Part shown: one piece after another, positions 36,635 through 39,249 of the stretch
Position numbering within the stretch: position 1 is the stretch's first letter
How the letters are laid out: the number at the start of each line of letters is the position of its first letter
Assembly (NCBI GenBank): GCA_016763285.1
Contig: JAESUC010000179.1
Location: 1 to 39,249, forward strand
DNA length: 39,249 nt
Direction of reading: 5' to 3'
Source: Pseudomonas sp.
Lineage (GTDB): Bacteria; Pseudomonadota; Gammaproteobacteria; Pseudomonadales; Pseudomonadaceae
Position numbers and translations under genes: made by a program
The notes under the pieces: model-generated
The model's database searches: none
Seen by the model: only the letters and a program-made list of their open reading frames with translations
Told to the model about the DNA's origin: nothing

Positions 36635-37579
36635 ATGTCCCGAATCGTTGTCGTGGCGTTGTACAAGTTCGTCACGCTGGAAAACTATCCCGACCTGCGC
36701 CAACCGCTGCTCGACGTGATGCTGGAGAATGGCGTCAAGGGCACCCTGCTGCTGGCCCGGGAAGGTATCAATGGCACCATAGCCGGCCCCCGCGCGGGGA
36801 TGGACGCGGTGCTGGGCTGGCTGCGTAGCGACCCACGCCTGAGCGACCTGGACCACAAGGAATCGCTGTGCGACGAGATGCCCTTCTATCGCACCAAGGT
36901 CAAGCTGAAGAAAGAGATCGTGACCATTGGTGTCGAGGGTGTCAGTCCGAACGAGAAGGTGGGCACTTACGTTGAGCCTGCCGACTGGAACGCGCTGATC
37001 AGCGATCCCGAGGTGCTGCTGATCGATACGCGCAATGACTACGAAGTCTCGATCGGTACCTTCGAGGGGGCTATCGACCCGCAGACCAAGAGCTTTCGCG
37101 AATTTCCCGAGTACGTAAAAGCGCACTACGATCCGGCGAAACACAAGAAGGTGGCGATGTTCTGCACCGGTGGGATACGCTGCGAGAAGGCATCCAGTTA
37201 CATGCTGCAGCAGGGCTTCGATGAGGTTTTCCACCTCAAAGGCGGTATTCTCAAATATTTCGAGGAAGTGCCTCTGGAGCAGAGCCGCTGGAATGGCGAA
37301 TGTTTCGTGTTCGATAACCGGGTCACGGTCCGCCACGATCTGGCGCCGGGTTCCTTCGATCAATGCCATGCCTGTCGCCATCCGATCTCGGCCGAAGAAA
37401 AGGCCTCGCCGCAGTACGAAGAGGGCATCAGCTGCCCCCGCTGCTACGACAGCCTGCCGGAGAAGACCCGGCGCCGCGCGGAAGAACGCCAGCGCCAGGT
37501 CAAGTTGGCCAAGTTACGCAATCAGCCGCATCCCATCGGGCAGCAACAGGCCCAATCGAACGGCAATAGCACCAGCTGA
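36635..37579 (+). CDS. trhO: tRNA uridine(34) hydroxylase (rhodanese family)
   Basis: TrhO hydroxylates U34 of tRNA with oxygen to form ho5U, the precursor of cmo5U/mo5U. The 314-residue product has the YceA N-terminal domain ([20 protein letters not shown], then [13 protein letters not shown]), a rhodanese domain (about 125-215) with Cys177 in [12 protein letters not shown], and a C-terminal cysteine module [13 protein letters not shown] ... [13 protein letters not shown] lies before the ATG at 36635. Its own promoter and repeats precede it; the DsbA-like gene follows after 11 bp. Confidence 0.94.
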   Translation: MSRIVVVALYKFVTLENYPDLRQPLLDVMLENGVKGTLLLAREGINGTIAGPRAGMDAVLGWLRSDPRLSDLDHKESLCDEMPFYRTKVKLKKEIVTIGVEGVSPNEKVGTYVEPADWNALISDPEVLLIDTRNDYEVSIGTFEGAIDPQTKSFREFPEYVKAHYDPAKHKKVAMFCTGGIRCEKASSYMLQQGFDEVFHLKGGILKYFEEVPLEQSRWNGECFVFDNRVTVRHDLAPGSFDQCHACRHPISAEEKASPQYEEGISCPRCYDSLPEKTRRRAEERQRQVKLAKLRNQPHPIGQQQAQSNGNSTS

Positions 37580-37590
37580 CGGAGACGAGC

Positions 37591-38229
37591 ATGTCCCAGC
37601 GCCTGCTGTATGTAATGGATCCCATGTGTTCCTGGTGCTGGGGCTTCGCGCCGGTAATCGAGCGCGTTCTGGCCGATTATCCGCAGCTGCCGTTGCATCT
37701 GGTGGCCGGCGGCTTGCGCCCCGGCGTCAGGGCGCCCCTGGACGACGCAGCCCGTGCGGCCCTTGGCGAGCACTGGGAAGCCGTGGCCATCGCCTCATCG
37801 CAGCCCTTTCTGACCCCTGATGACCTCCCCGATGCCTTTGTCTACAACACCGAACCGGCCTGCCGCGCCCTGGTGGCCGGACGGGAACTGGATGCGAGCA
37901 AGGTCTGGGCTCTGGTCAGGGCCATACAGCATGCGTTCTACGCCCGGGCAGAAGACGTCAGCCAGACCCTGGCGCTGATCGACCTGGCCGAGCAGGCGGG
38001 TTATCGGCGCAAGGCCTTCGGCGAGCGGTTTGACGCGGAGCTGACCAGGGCGGCGATTGCCGCAGACTTTTCCTGGACCCGCGACCTGGGCATCGCCGGA
38101 TTTCCGACCCTGCTGGCCGAACGAAACGGGCAGCTGGCACTTCTGGCCAACGGCTATCAATCGCCCGGTGATGTGTTACCGCTGCTCGAGCGCTGGGTGG
38201 CGGCCGGGGAGAGCGCTGCTTCGGTATGA
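37591..38229 (+). CDS. DsbA-family thioredoxin-fold protein
   Basis: A 212-residue thioredoxin-fold protein with the motif Cys13-Ser-Trp-Cys16 (DPMCSWCWGFAP) and the cis-proline loop GIAGFPTLLAE near residue 170. There is no signal peptide, so it acts in the cytoplasm, as do the FrnE/2-hydroxychromene isomerase-like members; the CSWC motif with a nearby helix insertion is that type. The role may be disulfide exchange or protein isomerisation. It follows trhO by 11 bp and overlaps the next start (ATGA at 38226), so the three genes are probably one operon. Confidence 0.88.
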   Translation: MSQRLLYVMDPMCSWCWGFAPVIERVLADYPQLPLHLVAGGLRPGVRAPLDDAARAALGEHWEAVAIASSQPFLTPDDLPDAFVYNTEPACRALVAGRELDASKVWALVRAIQHAFYARAEDVSQTLALIDLAEQAGYRRKAFGERFDAELTRAAIAADFSWTRDLGIAGFPTLLAERNGQLALLANGYQSPGDVLPLLERWVAAGESAASV

Positions 38230-38555
38230 ACTGGGTCCTGGTGTTTCATCTTGCGCTGCACGTGCTGCTGCCCCTGGCCGTGGCGCTGGTGTTTTTTCGC
38301 CAGCAGTGGCGCAAGGCCTGGCTGATCATGGTGGCGGTCATGCTGGTGGATCTGGATCATCTGATGGCCGACCCGATCTTTGCTGCAGATCGCTGCTCGA
38401 TCGGCTTCCACCCGCTGCACACCTATACCGCGATTACCGGTTATCTGCTGATGACACTCTGGCGCCCGCTGCGGCTGGTCGGTCTGGGGTTGTTGATCCA
38501 TATGCTGGTGGATGCCAGCGATTGCTGGCGCATGGCCGGCTTTGCCTGGCTCTGA
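38226..38555 (+). CDS. DUF6122-type small membrane protein
   Basis: A 109-residue membrane protein with about four hydrophobic segments. It contains DLDHLMADPIFAADRCSIGF, HPLHT and HMLVDASDCW, an arrangement of His and Asp like that in metal-dependent membrane hydrolases and DUF6122 proteins. Function is unknown. The start overlaps the stop of the DsbA-like gene by four bases, indicating translational coupling. A bidirectional terminator follows 20 bp after its stop. Confidence 0.8.
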   Translation: MNWVLVFHLALHVLLPLAVALVFFRQQWRKAWLIMVAVMLVDLDHLMADPIFAADRCSIGFHPLHTYTAITGYLLMTLWRPLRLVGLGLLIHMLVDASDCWRMAGFAWL

Positions 38556-38574
38556 CACTGTATTGCAGGCACAA

Positions 38575-38599
38575 AAAAGGCCTGAAAAACAGGCCTTTT
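38575..38599. terminator. Bidirectional Rho-independent terminator
   Basis: A perfect 10-bp stem AAAAGGCCTG / CAGGCCTTTT (38575-38584, 38590-38599) encloses five A. The T-tracts on either side let it serve both the plus-strand DUF6122 gene and the convergent UPF0149 gene. Confidence 0.9.
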
Positions 38600-38617
38600 C
38601 CGATTGCGCTGACAGCT

Positions 38618-39205
38618 TCAGTGGCGCGAGAGCAATGCCGGCTTGGGCTTGTCTTCAGGCGCGTGGAAGAGCAGGAACAGCTGGGTCAGGATCTCGGGGA
38701 TATGCTGCATCATGTCGTCGACCATAGCCTCGTCCTGGGCGATTTCGGCGAATTCAGGCTGGTCCTCGAACAGGCCGGAGCCGACCATGATCGGCAGCAA
38801 CAGCTCGCTGACGGTTTCCTCGTCCTTGTCGAACCAGTCTTCCTCGCGCAGGAATACGCCTTCCAGAAAGCCGACGCACCAGCTGCGCAGGTCGGAAAGG
38901 TCCGGTTCGTCGCCCAGTTCGAGATCGCACGGCGGCTCCAGATCCTCGTCGCTGGCCAGCTCGCGGGCAATCTGTGATTTCAGGTTGCGCAGACCGTCTT
39001 CGATATCGGTCTTCTGTGCCTCGTCGCGGTAATTGGGTTCCTCGGCGAAGAGTTCAGCAATCCATTCCTCTTCTGGCACATCAACCGGACTGATGCACAG
39101 CGCAGCGAGATAGCCGTGCGCGGCAAGGTAATCCAGTGCTTCATCGTGCAGGTCGTCTGCATCAAGAAATTCCTGCAGGCGCTCGAGTTGGTCGGCGAAG
39201 GACAT
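38618..39205 (-). CDS. UPF0149 (YecA/YgfB) family protein
   Basis: A highly acidic 195-residue protein of the UPF0149 family, of unsettled function. It starts MSFADQLERLQEFLDADDLH and includes EALDYLAAHGYLAALCISPV, then SWCVGFLEGVFLREEDWFD, motifs of the family. The ATG at 39205 is chosen because GAGGTGTCCC lies just upstream; the open frame from 39235 adds ten residues without support. The C-terminus here (LLSRH) lacks a cysteine-rich metal-binding tail. Confidence 0.88.
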   Translation of the reverse strand: MSFADQLERLQEFLDADDLHDEALDYLAAHGYLAALCISPVDVPEEEWIAELFAEEPNYRDEAQKTDIEDGLRNLKSQIARELASDEDLEPPCDLELGDEPDLSDLRSWCVGFLEGVFLREEDWFDKDEETVSELLLPIMVGSGLFEDQPEFAEIAQDEAMVDDMMQHIPEILTQLFLLFHAPEDKPKPALLSRH

Positions 39206-39249
39206 GGGACACCTCATAGTGGATAATGCGTGCATTGTACGCGCGCCCC

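Overview
The window is an ordinary-looking stretch of a GC-rich gammaproteobacterial chromosome. Gene content and protein sequence point to the Pseudomonadaceae, perhaps a marine Pseudomonas or Halopseudomonas. The supports are the flgE / flgFGHIJKL arrangement, an ffs-dnaX-ybaB-recR block, a fumC / DUF2059 / bolA / trhO block, a two-domain MnmC, and a REP pair (REPIN) of the Pseudomonas type. No phage, transposase, integrase, CRISPR array, tRNA or rRNA gene was seen. The species is inferred, not proven.

Layout. 1-8517 is flagellar: the 3' end of flgE, a strong terminator, then a sigma-54-type promoter and the seven-gene flgFGHIJKL operon (rod, L and P rings, rod-cap/muramidase, hook-filament junction). 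8529-12061 holds a K+/H+ antiporter (nhaP2-like, minus strand), a thiopurine methyltransferase and an AEC-family transporter. 12077-14464 carries a small unrecognised exported protein behind a second sigma-54-type promoter with tandem upstream repeats, then a chemoreceptor behind a near-consensus FliA (sigma-28) promoter. 14492-17815 is the conserved SRP RNA (ffs), dnaX, ybaB and recR cluster. 17853-21824 has a pirin, a small exported protein, an orphan family-3 solute-binding protein, a secreted serine hydrolase and a UPF0270 protein. 21895-27762 contains a TSUP transporter, a large 7TMR-DISM hybrid sensor kinase, mnmC and a one-helix membrane protein. 28016-31376 is a thiolase plus FadB/FadJ-type beta-oxidation pair. 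31385-34007 has phhB, an HPP-family protein and a DMT transporter. A REPIN separates these from fumC (minus strand) and the DUF2059, bolA, trhO, DsbA-like and DUF6122 series, and a UPF0149 protein closes the window.

How it fits together. The left third is tied together by flagellar regulation: sigma-54 for the rod/hook operon and FliA for the chemoreceptor. The small gene at 12278-12553 lies just upstream of that chemoreceptor, and its promoter has the same geometry as the flgF promoter (IHF-like site about 30 bp ahead of the -24 element). It is the best candidate here for something undescribed. The rest is mostly housekeeping. The notable features there are regulatory or structural: growing A-tract repeats at the start of the trhO transcript, convergent stop codons inside inverted repeats, an antisense coding overlap, and a hybrid kinase with a degenerate first receiver. 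I found no convincing multi-gene novel system such as a defence island or biosynthetic cluster.
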